From positions 1 through 64,000 of the forward strand of contig OMZP01000003.1 in NCBI GenBank assembly GCA_900315585.1: DNA of 64,000 nucleotides, given 5' to 3'. The stretch comes from an uncultured Eubacteriales bacterium (lineage in GTDB: Bacteria; Bacillota; Clostridia; Christensenellales; Aristaeellaceae). The notes under the pieces were generated by a model. The model searched no databases. It was given only the letters and a program-made list of their open reading frames with translations, and was not told the origin of the DNA. The position numbers were made by a program, and so were the translations under genes. This document shows, in pieces, positions 48,278-57,887 of this stretch; the first letter of the stretch is position 1; each line of letters starts with the position of its first letter.

Positions 48278-48790
48278 TCAGTTGGAAAACAAGCCGGATT
48301 TCCTGTCGGGAACATACTTCATACGAAGGCCGATGTAATTGGCACCGTAGTATTCCTTTGTCCATAAGGATTGGCCGTCTTTAAGAGTAATCAATTTATG
48401 AATCCCGTATTCATCATAGAAGATTTCTTCATAATTATCGCTGCTATACTTGTTATACTCGTCTCCCCAGTGGATGGCACATAAAGTGGTGAAACAACAA
48501 TGGTAGTCATAGTCATCTATCTTTTCTTTCAATTCCTGACTGAACTCTATATCCTCTTCTTCAACCCAAAACTCATAAATACCGGCAGGAATGTCTTGCC
48601 CTACAACCAGTATATCGCTCGAGTACATATACCCAAGTTGAGAATTGGAATCATAGATCATTTGAACAATACTGATAAGTTCATCTTCCGTATAGTTATC
48701 GACATTGAAATTGACTTCCGACGACGCTGCTCCTGTCAATGCCATAATCAGCAGTCCACAGATAATCACAACCCAGATTCTTCCGCGCAT
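48278..48790 (-). CDS. AT-rich secreted hypothetical protein
   Basis: I do not recognise a family. The 170-residue precursor has a signal (VVIICGLLIMALTGAASSEV). The mature part is acidic and rich in Tyr/Asp/Asn: LVVGQDIPAGIYEFWVEEED, a DIPAGxY pattern that recurs in small clostridial surface proteins, then DYDYHCCFTTLCAIHWGDEY. Its DNA is far richer in A/T than its neighbours, and codon use (ATA, TTA, AAT) differs, so recent transfer is likely. No strong ribosome site is visible before ATG 48790. The MITE-like element adjoins its 3' end. Confidence 0.7.
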   Translation of the reverse strand: MRGRIWVVIICGLLIMALTGAASSEVNFNVDNYTEDELISIVQMIYDSNSQLGYMYSSDILVVGQDIPAGIYEFWVEEEDIEFSQELKEKIDDYDYHCCFTTLCAIHWGDEYNKYSSDNYEEIFYDEYGIHKLITLKDGQSLWTKEYYGANYIGLRMKYVPDRKSGLFSN

Positions 48791-48861
48791 AAAGCAAGCC
48801 TAATATTTGTTTGTCGCCAACCAAGACCTGTTGTTAAAATGAGGAAGAGGGAGGGATTGCG

Positions 48862-49191
48862 ATGCTGCCGAACGTAAAGCTGCTGCGCCGCGAGGCTGGG
48901 ATCAGTCAACAAGCGTTGGCAGATGTTTTGGGGATCAGCCAGCAATCCATCAACCATTATGAGAATCATGATATTCAACCGGATATTCAAACCCTGATGC
49001 AGATGGCAGACTATTTCAACACCTCCGTGGATTACATCATCGGCCACACCGACATCAAGGACCCCTTCGACAACACCGAAGCCTATCACCTGAACGGCGC
49101 CGAGGGTGACCTGATCGCCAAATACCGCGCTCTGTCTCCAAAGGAGAGGGCGTGCGTTCAGCAGGTGGTGGAGACGCTGCTTGATAAATAG
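48862..49191 (+). CDS. XRE-family helix-turn-helix regulator
   Basis: The 109-residue protein has an N-terminal Cro/CI-type domain (LLRREAGISQQALADVLGIS then QQSINHYENHDIQPDIQTL) and the common linker VDYIIGHTDIKDPF; the C-terminal helix is LSPKERACVQQVVETLLD. It would bind DNA as a dimer and could regulate the divergent AT-rich gene. GGGAGGG precedes ATG 48862. Its A/T content is intermediate and it may have come with the neighbouring gene. Target genes are unknown. Confidence 0.85.
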   Translation: MLPNVKLLRREAGISQQALADVLGISQQSINHYENHDIQPDIQTLMQMADYFNTSVDYIIGHTDIKDPFDNTEAYHLNGAEGDLIAKYRALSPKERACVQQVVETLLDK

Positions 49192-49211
49192 CATACAGCA
49201 AACAAGCGATT

Positions 49212-49292
49212 CGTACAGATTCTTCGCTCCGCTCAGAATGACAACGACACGGCATGAATGTCATTCTGAGCGGAGCGAAGAATCTGTGCATT
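49212..49292. repeat. Inverted pair of TTCTGAGCGGAGCGAAGAATC repeats
   Basis: AGATTCTTCGCTCCGCTCAG (about 49216) and CTGAGCGGAGCGAAGAATCT (about 49265) form an inverted repeat of about 25 bp per arm around GACAACGACACGGCATGAATG. This sequence is dispersed in many unrelated bacteria. A related single copy is near 22580. Confidence 0.8.
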
Positions 49293-49315
49293 TGTTTTGG
49301 TGCGACGTTGCTTTA

Positions 49316-49344
49316 TTGACGCAAAGGGCAATTCCAATTATAAT
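49316..49344 (+). promoter_or_regulatory. Promoter for the glycerol-1-phosphate dehydrogenase gene
   Basis: TTGACG (49316-49321), 17 bp, TATAAT (49339-49344), 34 bp before ATG 49379. Confidence 0.82.
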
Positions 49345-49378
49345 AAATCCAGTATATAAACAACAAGGAGGCACGACC

Positions 49379-50758
49379 ATGCCCAACTTTGGCAACATGA
49401 CCCTTTCCGAGCTGATCCGGCCGGAGGGACACAAGTGCGCCTGCGGACGGACGCACGTCTGCGCGATGAAGTACCTGAACATCGGCCGGGGGATCGTCGA
49501 GGAGACTCCGAAGATGATCGCGGCGATGGGGAAGAGCAAGCCCTTCGTGGTCTGCGACGACAACACCTATGCCGTGGCGGGAAAGCGGGTGGACGGGATC
49601 CTGACCGCCGCGGGGGTGGAACACCAGCTCTACGTCATCCCCCTGCACGACCCGGCGGCCGGGCGCATCGCCCCGGCGGAGTGGGAGACGGGCAGCCTGA
49701 TCATGCACTACGACCCCTCCTGCGACATGATCCTGGCCGTGGGCAGCGGCGTGGTGAACGACCTGTGCAAGGTGGCGGCCCACGCGGTGGGCGTGCCCAG
49801 CGCGGTGGTGGGCACGGCGCCCAGCATGGACGGCTACGCCTCCAACTGCGGCTCCATGGAGGTCAACCACGTGAAGGTGTCGCTCTACGGCGCGGTGCCC
49901 CAGGGCATCCTGCTGGACACCGAGATCCTCTCCCGGGCCCCCATGCGGATGCTCTGGGCGGGGCTGGGGGACATGGTGGCGAAGTACGTGGCGGTGTGCG
50001 AGTGGCGCATCTCGAACCTGGTCACCGGCGAGTACTACTGCCCGGAGGTGGCGGAGCTGATGCGCTCGGCCCTGCGCAGGCTGATGGCCGCGGCGGACCG
50101 GATTTCCAGCCGCGACCCGGAGGCCATCGGCTCCATCGCCGAGGGCCTGGTGCTGGCGGGCATCGGCATGGCCTACGCGGAGATCTCCCGGCCCGCGTCG
50201 GGGCTGGAGCACTACTTCAGCCACATGTGGGAGATGATGGCCCTGGAGCGGGGCGTTCCCTATGACCTGCACGGCATCCAGGTGGGCGTGGGCACGCTGC
50301 TGACGATGAAGATATATAGGAAGTTTGTCGCCGACGGCACAAAGCCCGACCGGGCCAAGGCCGAGGCCCACATGAAGAACTTCGACCCGGCGGCCTGGGA
50401 GGCGCGGGTGAAGCGGGTGTTCGGCAAGACTGCCGGGCAGATTTTGGAGATCGAGGCCAGGACCCACAAGAACGATCCGGAGAAGCACGCCAGGCGGCTT
50501 GCCAACATCATCGCCCACTGGGACGAGATCGAGGCCATTATCCGCGAGGAGCTGCCGGACTACGACGCGCTGTACAAGGTCATGGCCGCCACCGGGATGC
50601 CCCTCACCCCCGCGGACATCGGCATCCCCGTGCAGGACGCGGTGGATGCCTTCGTCTGCGCCCGGGACGTGCGGGACAAGTACCTCACCGCCTCGCTGCT
50701 GTGGGACATGGGCCTGACGGAGGAATACGCGGCATTCGTGCGGGAGATCAACGAATGA
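49379..50758 (+). CDS. sn-Glycerol-1-phosphate dehydrogenase (AraM/EgsA-like)
   Basis: The 459-residue protein belongs to the iron-containing alcohol dehydrogenase/glycerol-1-phosphate dehydrogenase group: LAVGSGVVNDLCKVAAHAVG (NAD-binding), VVGTAPSMDGYASNCGSME and SGLEHYFSHMWEM, which holds metal-binding His. Bacterial AraM reduces dihydroxyacetone phosphate to glycerol-1-phosphate, used in B. subtilis for archaeal-type ether lipids with PcrB. N-terminal CACGRTHVC is a Cys/His-rich start seen in this branch. AAGGAGG precedes ATG 49379. A lipid partner gene is not in the window. Confidence 0.87.
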   Translation: MPNFGNMTLSELIRPEGHKCACGRTHVCAMKYLNIGRGIVEETPKMIAAMGKSKPFVVCDDNTYAVAGKRVDGILTAAGVEHQLYVIPLHDPAAGRIAPAEWETGSLIMHYDPSCDMILAVGSGVVNDLCKVAAHAVGVPSAVVGTAPSMDGYASNCGSMEVNHVKVSLYGAVPQGILLDTEILSRAPMRMLWAGLGDMVAKYVAVCEWRISNLVTGEYYCPEVAELMRSALRRLMAAADRISSRDPEAIGSIAEGLVLAGIGMAYAEISRPASGLEHYFSHMWEMMALERGVPYDLHGIQVGVGTLLTMKIYRKFVADGTKPDRAKAEAHMKNFDPAAWEARVKRVFGKTAGQILEIEARTHKNDPEKHARRLANIIAHWDEIEAIIREELPDYDALYKVMAATGMPLTPADIGIPVQDAVDAFVCARDVRDKYLTASLLWDMGLTEEYAAFVREINE

Positions 50759-50763
50759 CGGGA

Positions 50764-50803
50764 CAAACGAAAACGGACAGCGTTCGCTGTCCGTTTTCGT
50801 TTG
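50764..50803. terminator. Two-way terminator between converging genes
   Basis: An 18-bp perfect stem (50764-50781 with 50786-50803, loop GTTC) with runs of A and T near the base (AAACGAAAACGGACAGC and complement). It lies between the stops of the dehydrogenase and pyrophosphatase genes. Confidence 0.85.
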
Positions 50804-50810
50804 AAGGAAA

Positions 50811-52427
50811 TCATCCCCAGAACACCGACAGGGACGGTATGACCTGCTTCTTCCTCGACAGGATGCCGGGGAGGAAGGCGCGGTTCCCATCCGGGCGGAC
50901 GTTGAAGGCCTGGGCGACCACGTCCGGCTGGCCCAGGAACAGCAGGTGGGTGCCCTCCTGGAGCATGTCGGTGATCATGAACAGCAGCATGTCCAGGTGG
51001 TTCTCCTCCCGGCGCTTTTCCATGGCGGCGAGGAACTCCTCCGCCCGCTTCAGCACCCGCGCCGAATCCAGCGTCACCACCTGGCCCACCCCCAGGGTGT
51101 GGCCGGAGAGCATGAACTCCTTGTAGTCCTGGAACAGGATGTCCTCGGCGGACTTGTCGTCGCTGGTGGAGGCGGAGAAGATCAGCTGGCCCAGGGCCTC
51201 GATGCTTTCGTGGGCGATGGAGGCCATGCGGTCGGCAATGGTGCGGTCCCTGGCGGTGCAGGTGGGGCTCTTGAACATCAGCGTGTCCGAGATGATGGCG
51301 CAGGTCAGAAGGCCCGCCATCCGGGTGGTGGGCATCAGCCCCCGCTCCATGAACATGCTGGCGATGATGGTGGCGGTGGAGCCCACGGGCTCGTTGCGCA
51401 TGTAGATGGGGCTGCCGGTCTGCACGTCGGCCAGGCGGTGGTGGTCGATGATCTCCAGGATCTCGGCCTGCTCCAGCCCCGGCACGGACTGGCTCAGCTC
51501 GTTGTGGTCCACCAGCACCACCCGCTTGCGGCGGGGCTTCAAAAGGTGGATGCGGCTCAGCGCGCCCACCACTTTGTTGTTCTCGTCCACCACGGGGAAG
51601 GAGCGGTGCTTGTTGTCCTGAGCCATCTGGCGCACATCGTCCACGTAGTCCGTCAGGCGGGCCGGGCACAGGTTGGTGGTGCGGCACACGCGGCTCACCG
51701 GCAGGGCCTGGAAGATCATCCGGGCGGCGCGGTAGGGCTCGTGGGGGGTGGAGATCACAAGGCTCGTGCCCTTCGCCTGGCGGATCGCCTCCGGCACCGA
51801 CGCCTGGCACACCACCACGCAGGCCACCCCGGCCTCGAGCGCCTGGGCAATCACCTCCGGCTGGTGGCCGCAGATGAGAATGGTCTCGGGCGTCAGCTGG
51901 ATGGCCTCCTCGCCGCCGGTGGGCAGGGCGATGGTCACCCGGCCGCTGACGGAGTTGGTGGGCGTCTCCCGATCCTGCACGATGGAGCCCTCCAGGGCGC
52001 TGACCAGGTTGAACACGGGCACGTCCTCGATCTCCGGGTGGAGCACCGAGCGCATGTCGTGGGCGGCGATGGTGTTGGTGGAGAGCATGCCAAAGAGCGT
52101 GCCGTCGTCCTCCACCACCGGCAGGGCCACGGTGTTCTCCTCCCGGTGCAGAAGCTGCCAGGCCCGGTCCACCGTCACGGCCTTGTTCAAAGCCGGCGGG
52201 GTGTCGAAGCTCAGGTCGCTCACCTGGGTCTTCAAATCGTGGATCAGCACCGGCGGCTCGAAGCCGTAGCGGTCCAGCACCAGCTGGGTCTCGTCGCTGA
52301 TGCGGCCCAGGCGCGCCGCCACGTAGTCCCGATCGCCCAGGGCGTTGCGCAGCTGGGCGTAGGCCATGGCGGAGACGATGGAATCGGTGTCGGGGTTGCG
52401 ATGACCGGTGACGTAGATGGGGTCCAT
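50811..52427 (-). CDS. Family II inorganic pyrophosphatase with CBS and DRTGG regulatory domains
   Basis: The 538-residue protein has an N-terminal DHH domain beginning YVTGHRNPDTDSIVSAMAY, an inserted block of CBS domains (NTVALPVVEDDGTLFGMLS and HRSFPVVDENNKVVGALSR) around a DRTGG domain, then VVLVDHNELSQSV and EIIDHHRLADVQTGS, and the C-terminal DHHA2 domain. This is the Mn/Co-dependent pyrophosphatase of Clostridia whose CBS/DRTGG part binds adenine nucleotides. It hydrolyses pyrophosphate in the cytoplasm. AGGAGG precedes ATG 52427. An extended -10 (TGCTATACT) lies near 52460. Confidence 0.92.
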   Translation of the reverse strand: MDPIYVTGHRNPDTDSIVSAMAYAQLRNALGDRDYVAARLGRISDETQLVLDRYGFEPPVLIHDLKTQVSDLSFDTPPALNKAVTVDRAWQLLHREENTVALPVVEDDGTLFGMLSTNTIAAHDMRSVLHPEIEDVPVFNLVSALEGSIVQDRETPTNSVSGRVTIALPTGGEEAIQLTPETILICGHQPEVIAQALEAGVACVVVCQASVPEAIRQAKGTSLVISTPHEPYRAARMIFQALPVSRVCRTTNLCPARLTDYVDDVRQMAQDNKHRSFPVVDENNKVVGALSRIHLLKPRRKRVVLVDHNELSQSVPGLEQAEILEIIDHHRLADVQTGSPIYMRNEPVGSTATIIASMFMERGLMPTTRMAGLLTCAIISDTLMFKSPTCTARDRTIADRMASIAHESIEALGQLIFSASTSDDKSAEDILFQDYKEFMLSGHTLGVGQVVTLDSARVLKRAEEFLAAMEKRREENHLDMLLFMITDMLQEGTHLLFLGQPDVVAQAFNVRPDGNRAFLPGILSRKKQVIPSLSVFWG

Positions 52428-52582
52428 GGGGCCACCTCCTTCTGTATGGATACAGTATAGCACATTTTCGGGGAGGATGGGAGACGGTTCCGGGAAAAAA
52501 GCTCAGATGCGTTTTCCTGTTAAAGTGGTAAACCGCGACAAAAAAATGCTAAATAAAAGTCAAGAAAATGCGGAGATTTGGC

Positions 52583-52611
52583 TAGACATTTTGCACCGGT
52601 TGTGCTATAAT
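52583..52611 (+). promoter_or_regulatory. Promoter of the multiple-sugar importer
   Basis: TAGACA (52583-52588), 17 bp, TATAAT (52606-52611) with TGC before it. The leader of about 145 nt to ATG 52764 contains AATTGTGC/GCAACAATT arms (about 52650 and 52698) and an AGCCCTGCGGGGCT hairpin (about 52718-52731); no known riboswitch is recognised. Confidence 0.75.
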
Positions 52612-52763
52612 CAATAATGTCGGTTGATAAGTGCATTGCGTATCATGATAATTGTGCAGTTTGCCCAATCGTTCGGCGGAATGTAACCCCATCGGCCGCA
52701 ACAATTCAAAGATGCTTAGCCCTGCGGGGCTGGCACAATACAGTCAAAGGAGTGTACCCAAGT

Positions 52764-53813
52764 ATGAAGAAGATTCTTGCTATGCTGCTCGTTGCGATGC
52801 TCGCTCTGAGCTGCGTCGCCGCTCTGGCTGAAGGCGAACTGGTCGGCGTTTCCATGCCCACCAAGGACCTGCAGCGTTGGAACCAGGATGGCGCCTACAT
52901 GGAAGAGAAGCTGAAGGAAGCCGGCTATGAGGTCGAGCTGCAGTTCGCCTCCAACGACGTTCCCACCCAGCTGAACCAGATTGAGACCATGATCGACAAC
53001 GGCTGCCAGGTCGTCGTCATCGCCGCCATCGAAGGCTCCTCCCTGGGCACCGCCCTGGATAAGGCCGCCGAGAAGGGCGTCAAGGTGATCGCCTATGACC
53101 GCCTGCTGATGGACAACGGCAACGTTGACTACTATGCCACCTTCGACAACTACAAGGTCGGCACCGTGCAGGGCACCTATGTGAAGGACGCTCTGGACCT
53201 GGACAACGCGGAAGGCCCGTTCGTGATGGAAATCACCGCCGGCGACCCCGGTGACAACAACGCCCGTTACTTCTATCAGGGCGCCATGGACGTGCTGAAG
53301 CCCTTCATCGACGACGGCAAGATCGTCGTGACCTCCGGCCAGGTCGAGTTCGACCAGGTTGCCACCCCCACCTGGAAGACCGACGTCGCCCAGAAGCGCG
53401 CCGAGGATATCCTCACCGCGAACTATGCCAACGGCGAAGAGATCGACGCCTGGCTGTGCTCCAATGACTCCACCGCGCTGGGCGTGACCAACGCTCTGGA
53501 AGCCAACTACGGCGGCGAGAACTGGCCCATCATCACCGGTCAGGACTGCGACATCGCCAACACCAAGAACATGATCGCCGGCAAGCAGAGCATGTCCGTG
53601 TTCAAGGACACCCGCACCCTGGCGGCTCAGGTTGTCAAGATGGTCGGCCAGATTCTGTCCGGCGAAGAGGTGGACGTGAACGACACCGAGACCTATGACA
53701 ACAACGTGAAGGTCGTTCCCTCCTTCCTGTGCGATCCCGTGTTCGCGGATGCCAACAACTACAAGGAGATCCTGATCGACTCCGGCTACTACACCGAGGA
53801 CGATCTGAAGTAA
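52764..53813 (+). CDS. Multiple-monosaccharide ABC transporter substrate-binding protein (ChvE-like)
   Basis: The 349-residue precursor has a signal peptide (MKKILAMLLVAMLALSCVAA then LAEG). The mature part is a type I sugar-binding fold: VGVSMPTKDLQRWNQDGAYM, NGCQVVVIAAIEGSSLGTAL and VKVIAYDRLLMDNGNVDYY, and GGENWPIITGQDCDIANTKN, all as in ChvE/MmsE/XylF proteins. These bind arabinose, galactose, glucose, xylose or related sugars. It is first in a four-gene importer; a hairpin after the gene allows higher output of this subunit. Codons are strongly biased, suggesting high expression. ATG 52764 follows AAAGGAG. Confidence 0.9.
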   Translation: MKKILAMLLVAMLALSCVAALAEGELVGVSMPTKDLQRWNQDGAYMEEKLKEAGYEVELQFASNDVPTQLNQIETMIDNGCQVVVIAAIEGSSLGTALDKAAEKGVKVIAYDRLLMDNGNVDYYATFDNYKVGTVQGTYVKDALDLDNAEGPFVMEITAGDPGDNNARYFYQGAMDVLKPFIDDGKIVVTSGQVEFDQVATPTWKTDVAQKRAEDILTANYANGEEIDAWLCSNDSTALGVTNALEANYGGENWPIITGQDCDIANTKNMIAGKQSMSVFKDTRTLAAQVVKMVGQILSGEEVDVNDTETYDNNVKVVPSFLCDPVFADANNYKEILIDSGYYTEDDLK

Positions 53814-53833
53814 TCTGAACGGTTGACTTACTG

Positions 53834-53867
53834 TGATGCAGGCGGGCCTGTCCCGCCTGCATCATTT
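53834..53867 (+). terminator. Intercistronic hairpin in the sugar importer operon
   Basis: TGATGCAGGCGGG (53834-53846) pairs with CCCGCCTGCATCA (53852-53864), loop CCTGT, followed by TTT. It probably stops or protects most transcripts after the binding-protein gene. Confidence 0.75.
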
Positions 53868-53914
53868 AAGGTATTGGCGGGCGCGAGCGGCCGCCAGGAG
53901 TTGGAGGAAGAGCC

Positions 53915-55459
53915 ATGGCAAAGATATTGCTGGAAATGAAGAACATTACCAAGACCTTCCCCGGCGTCAAGGCCTTGGACAATGTCAACCTCCAGGTGGA
54001 AGAGGGGGAGATCCACGCGCTGGTGGGCGAAAACGGCGCGGGCAAGTCCACGCTGATGAACGTGCTCAGCGGCATCTATCCCTACGGCACCTACGAGGGC
54101 GACATCGTCTACAACGGGCAGGTCTGCAAGTTCTCGAACATCAAGGATTCCGAAAAGCTGGGCATCGTTATCATCCACCAGGAGCTGGCCCTGGTTCCGG
54201 AAATGACCATCGGCGAGAACATGTTTCTGGGCAACGAACGCGGGCATAAATTCGCCATCGACTGGAACACCACCTACGCCGAGGCGGACAAGTATTTAAA
54301 GATGGTGAACCTGGAGGAGAGCAGCAAGGTGCAGGTCAAGACCATCGGCACCGGCAAGCAGCAGCTGGTGGAAATCGCCAAGGCTCTGGCCAAGCATGCG
54401 AAGCTGCTGATCCTGGACGAGCCCACCTCGTCCCTGAACGAAGAGGATTCCCGCGCACTGCTGGACCTGATGCTGGGCTTCAAGAAGCAGGGTATGACCA
54501 TGATCATCATATCCCACAAGCTCAACGAGGTCGCCTATGTGGCGGACAAGATAACCGTCATCCGCGATGGCACGACCATCGAGACCATCGACAACCGCGG
54601 CCCGGAGCCCGTGTCCGAGGAGCGCATCATCAAGGGCATGGTCGGCCGCGAGATGACCAACCGCTTCCCCCCGCGGGAGGGCGTGAAGATCGGCGACGTG
54701 ATGATGGAGGTGGACCACTGGACGGTGCACCATCCGCTGTACCCGGAGCGCAAGGTGGTGGACGACGTGTCCATGTACGTGCGCAAGGGCGAGGTCGTGG
54801 GAATCTACGGCCTGATGGGCGCGGGCCGCACGGAGCTGGCCATGAGCATCTTCGGCCAGAGCTATGGCGTGAACTTCTCCGGCGAGCTGAAGATCGACGG
54901 CAAGACCGTGAAGATGAAGAAGAGCGTCACCGACGCCATCAAGCACAAGATCGCCTACGTCACCGAAGACAGAAAGGGCAACGGCCTGATCCTCTCACAG
55001 TCCATCAAGGTGAACACCTCCCTGGCCAACCTGGGAAGCCTGGCCAAGGGCGGCGTCATCGACCAGGACAAGGAATACGCCGTGGCCGAGGAATACCGGG
55101 ACAAGCTGAAAACCAAGACCCCCACCGTGGAGCAGCTGGTGGGCAACCTCTCCGGCGGCAACCAGCAGAAGGTGCTGCTGGCCAAGTGGATGTTCGCCGA
55201 GCCGGACATCATGCTGCTGGACGAGCCCACCCGCGGCATCGACGTGGGCGCCAAGTACGAGATCTACTGCATCATCAACGATCTGGCGGCGGCGGGCAAG
55301 TCTGTGGTCATGATCTCCTCGGAGCTGCCTGAGGTGCTGGGCATGAGCGACCGCATCTACATCATGAACGAGGGCAAGATGGTGGGCGAAATGAAGGCGG
55401 AGGACGCCACCCAGGAGAGCATTATGGCGCTGATCCTCCAGTCGGGAAGGGGTGCATGA
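53915..55459 (+). CDS. mmsA: Multiple-monosaccharide ABC transporter ATP-binding protein (MmsA/GguA-like)
   Basis: The 514-residue protein is a tandem ATPase of the sugar type. The first half has [29 protein letters not shown], a degenerate signature ([18 protein letters not shown]) and [15 protein letters not shown]; the second has [10 protein letters not shown] (degenerate Walker A), [27 protein letters not shown] and [13 protein letters not shown]. This matches GguA/MmsA/XylG. It drives import through the two permeases that follow. GGAGGAAGAG precedes ATG 53915; its stop overlaps the next start (ATGA). Confidence 0.93.
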   Translation: MAKILLEMKNITKTFPGVKALDNVNLQVEEGEIHALVGENGAGKSTLMNVLSGIYPYGTYEGDIVYNGQVCKFSNIKDSEKLGIVIIHQELALVPEMTIGENMFLGNERGHKFAIDWNTTYAEADKYLKMVNLEESSKVQVKTIGTGKQQLVEIAKALAKHAKLLILDEPTSSLNEEDSRALLDLMLGFKKQGMTMIIISHKLNEVAYVADKITVIRDGTTIETIDNRGPEPVSEERIIKGMVGREMTNRFPPREGVKIGDVMMEVDHWTVHHPLYPERKVVDDVSMYVRKGEVVGIYGLMGAGRTELAMSIFGQSYGVNFSGELKIDGKTVKMKKSVTDAIKHKIAYVTEDRKGNGLILSQSIKVNTSLANLGSLAKGGVIDQDKEYAVAEEYRDKLKTKTPTVEQLVGNLSGGNQQKVLLAKWMFAEPDIMLLDEPTRGIDVGAKYEIYCIINDLAAAGKSVVMISSELPEVLGMSDRIYIMNEGKMVGEMKAEDATQESIMALILQSGRGA

Positions 55460-56649
55460 CGGTGAATGAAAGCAGAATGAGCGTTGGCGCTTTTTTCCGG
55501 AAGTATACCATGGTGATCGCGCTGGTGGTCGTGGTCGTGTTTTTCGCCATTGCCACCGGCGGCGGCTCGCTGAAGCCCGGAAGCATCAACAACCTGATCT
55601 CCCAGAACGGCTATGTGTTCGTGCTGGCGGCCGGTATGCTGCTGTGTATCCTGACCGGCGGCAACATCGACCTGTCCGTGGGCTCGGTGGTCTGCTTCGC
55701 GGCCTCCATCGGCTGCGTGATGATGGACCGGGGCGCCAACATGTGGCTGGCGGTGCTGGCCATGCTGGGCATCGGCCTGGCCATCGGCGCGTTCCAGGGC
55801 TTCTGGATCGCCAAGATCCACGTGCCGGCCTTTATTGCGACATTGTCCGGCATGTATGCCTTCCGCGGCCTGTCCAACGTGGTGCTGCAGGGCTATCGCG
55901 TTGACATCAGCAACGAGCAGTTCCTGTTCCTCTTCGGCGGCGGCAGGGATTGCTACATCCCGGACTACATCCGCCAATGGATGGGCACGGAGGGCAAGCC
56001 CAATCTGACCTGCCTGGCCGTGGGCATCCTTGCGACGGTGATCTACATCCTGATGACCCTGAGGAAGATCCACGTCCAGAAGAAGCTGAACATCCACCAG
56101 TCCATCCTGGGCCAGTGTCTGACGACGGGTGCGATCTCCGCGGTGGTGCTGTTCATCACCTGGCAGATGGCCAGCTTCCGGGGCATTCCCACCGTGCTGA
56201 TCTGGGTCGGCCTGGTGCTGGGCGTCTATCAGTACATCACCACCAAGACAGCCATTGGCCGCCACCTGTACGCGGTGGGCGGCAACGAGAAGGCCACGGC
56301 GCTGTCCGGCGTCAAGACCCGGAACGTCTACTGGTTCGCCTATGCCAGCATCGGCCTGATGGCTGGCCTGGCGGGCATCCTGACGGCGGCCCGCGCCAAG
56401 GGCATCGACCCCACCTACGGCGAGGGCTACGAGATGGACGCTATCGCTTCCTGCTTCATCGGCGGCGCTTCCGCCTACGGCGGCACCGGCAAGGTGTCCG
56501 GCATGGTCATCGGCGCCGTGCTGATGGGCGTCATCAACCAAGGCATGAACATGGTGGGCGTCGACTCCAACCTGCAGCGCGTGGTCAAGGGCCTGGTGCT
56601 GCTGCTGGCAGTCGTGTTCGACGTGGTGTCCAAGCGCCAGAAGCGATAG
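55456..56649 (+). CDS. Multiple-monosaccharide ABC permease (MmsB/GguB-like), copy 1
   Basis: The 397-residue membrane protein shows [40 protein letters not shown] and [20 protein letters not shown] then [20 protein letters not shown], the RbsC/MmsB permease pattern, with about ten hydrophobic helices. It starts in the stop of the ATPase gene. The next gene encodes a clear paralogue (about the same length), whereas the usual system has one permease. A heterodimeric channel is likely. Confidence 0.92.
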   Translation: MTVNESRMSVGAFFRKYTMVIALVVVVVFFAIATGGGSLKPGSINNLISQNGYVFVLAAGMLLCILTGGNIDLSVGSVVCFAASIGCVMMDRGANMWLAVLAMLGIGLAIGAFQGFWIAKIHVPAFIATLSGMYAFRGLSNVVLQGYRVDISNEQFLFLFGGGRDCYIPDYIRQWMGTEGKPNLTCLAVGILATVIYILMTLRKIHVQKKLNIHQSILGQCLTTGAISAVVLFITWQMASFRGIPTVLIWVGLVLGVYQYITTKTAIGRHLYAVGGNEKATALSGVKTRNVYWFAYASIGLMAGLAGILTAARAKGIDPTYGEGYEMDAIASCFIGGASAYGGTGKVSGMVIGAVLMGVINQGMNMVGVDSNLQRVVKGLVLLLAVVFDVVSKRQKR

Positions 56650-56668
56650 GAAAGGAGGATGGCAAACA

Positions 56669-57868
56669 ATGGAGAATAAAGTGGTGAATCAATCCAATAT
56701 CCGCAAGTCGGATCCGGTTGCCATGCTGAAGAAGAATGCCATGCTCATCATCCTGGTGCTGGTGTATCTCTTTTTCACGATCATGACCAAGGGCCGCATG
56801 TTCCGGCCGAACAGCTTTGCCTCACTGATCAACCAGAACGCTTACGTGTACATCCTCGGCTGCGGCATGCTGATGTGCATGCTGACCGGCGGCAACATCG
56901 ACCTGTCCTGCGGCGCCTTCGTCTGCCTGCTCGGTTCGCTGGGCGGCATGATGATGGTGGTGTGGAAGTGGGGCACCGGCCTGTCCCTGCTGGCGATGCT
57001 GCTCATCGGCGTCATCTATGGCTGCGGGCTGGGCGCGCTGATCGCCTATGTCATGGTTCCGCCGTGGATCGCGACGCTGGCCGGCTACCTGGCCTTCCGC
57101 GGCCTGGGCACGTCCATACTGGGCGTTTCCTCCACGAATTCCATTTCGTTCAAGGACAGCCCGGATTTCCTGAACATCTTCTCCGGCACGCTGTTCAAGA
57201 CGCCCGAGGGGCAGCTGAACTGGCCTTGCATGATCGTGGGCATCGTGGCGGCGGCGCTGGTGGTGCTGATGATCTTCAACTCCCGCGCCACCCGCCTGAG
57301 GAAGGGTTACGAGGTGGACACCCTGGGCATGGACGCGGCCAAGTGCGCTATCGGAGCGGCCACCATCCTGCTGGTGATGTACAAGCTGGCCCTGTCGGGC
57401 GGCATTCCCACCGTGCTGGTCTGGGTGGCGGCGGTCGTGCTGCTGTACGCCTTCATCACCAGCAAGACCACCATCGGCCGCCACTTCTATGTGGTGGGCG
57501 GCAACATCGAAGCGGCGCGCCTTTCCGGCGTGAACACCAAGCGGATCATGTTCCTGGCCTACCTGAACATGGCGATTCTGACCTCCATCTCGGCCATGAC
57601 CGTCATCGCCCGCTTCACCGCGGCGAACGCGGACGCCGGCAAGAACTTTGAGATGGACGCCATCTCCGCCTGCGTGGTGGGCGGCGTCTCCGCCAGCGGC
57701 GGCGCGGGCACCGTGCTGGGCATGGTGATCGGCGCCACGCTGATCGGCGTCATCAACCTGGGCATGTTCCAGATCAACCTGGACGCGAACTATCAGCGCG
57801 TGGTCAAGGGCTTCGTGCTGCTGGCTGCCGTGGTGTTCGACATCCTCACCAAGAAGCGGGAGAGCTGA
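56669..57868 (+). CDS. Multiple-monosaccharide ABC permease (MmsB/GguB-like), copy 2
   Basis: The 399-residue protein is a second permease of the same family: [40 protein letters not shown] and NFEMDAISACVVGGVSASGG then AGTVLGMVIGATLIGVINL. It is related to copy 1 throughout but clearly diverged, so the duplication is old. AAAGGAGG precedes ATG 56669, 19 bp after copy 1. A strong terminator follows, closing the operon. Whether both permeases are needed is unknown. Confidence 0.92.
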   Translation: MENKVVNQSNIRKSDPVAMLKKNAMLIILVLVYLFFTIMTKGRMFRPNSFASLINQNAYVYILGCGMLMCMLTGGNIDLSCGAFVCLLGSLGGMMMVVWKWGTGLSLLAMLLIGVIYGCGLGALIAYVMVPPWIATLAGYLAFRGLGTSILGVSSTNSISFKDSPDFLNIFSGTLFKTPEGQLNWPCMIVGIVAAALVVLMIFNSRATRLRKGYEVDTLGMDAAKCAIGAATILLVMYKLALSGGIPTVLVWVAAVVLLYAFITSKTTIGRHFYVVGGNIEAARLSGVNTKRIMFLAYLNMAILTSISAMTVIARFTAANADAGKNFEMDAISACVVGGVSASGGAGTVLGMVIGATLIGVINLGMFQINLDANYQRVVKGFVLLAAVVFDILTKKRES

Positions 57869-57887
57869 TTTCCCGGTTTTTCCGCCC

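Noticed and set aside
49192-49378. N-terminal extension of the glycerol-1-phosphate dehydrogenase through the TTCTGAGCGGAGCG repeats
   Set aside because: The promoter lies inside this stretch and AAGGAGG directly precedes ATG 49379.
52617-52763. Longer sugar-binding protein starting at ATG 52617
   Set aside because: It would place about 50 residues before an evident signal peptide and has no ribosome site; ATG 52764 has AAAGGAG.
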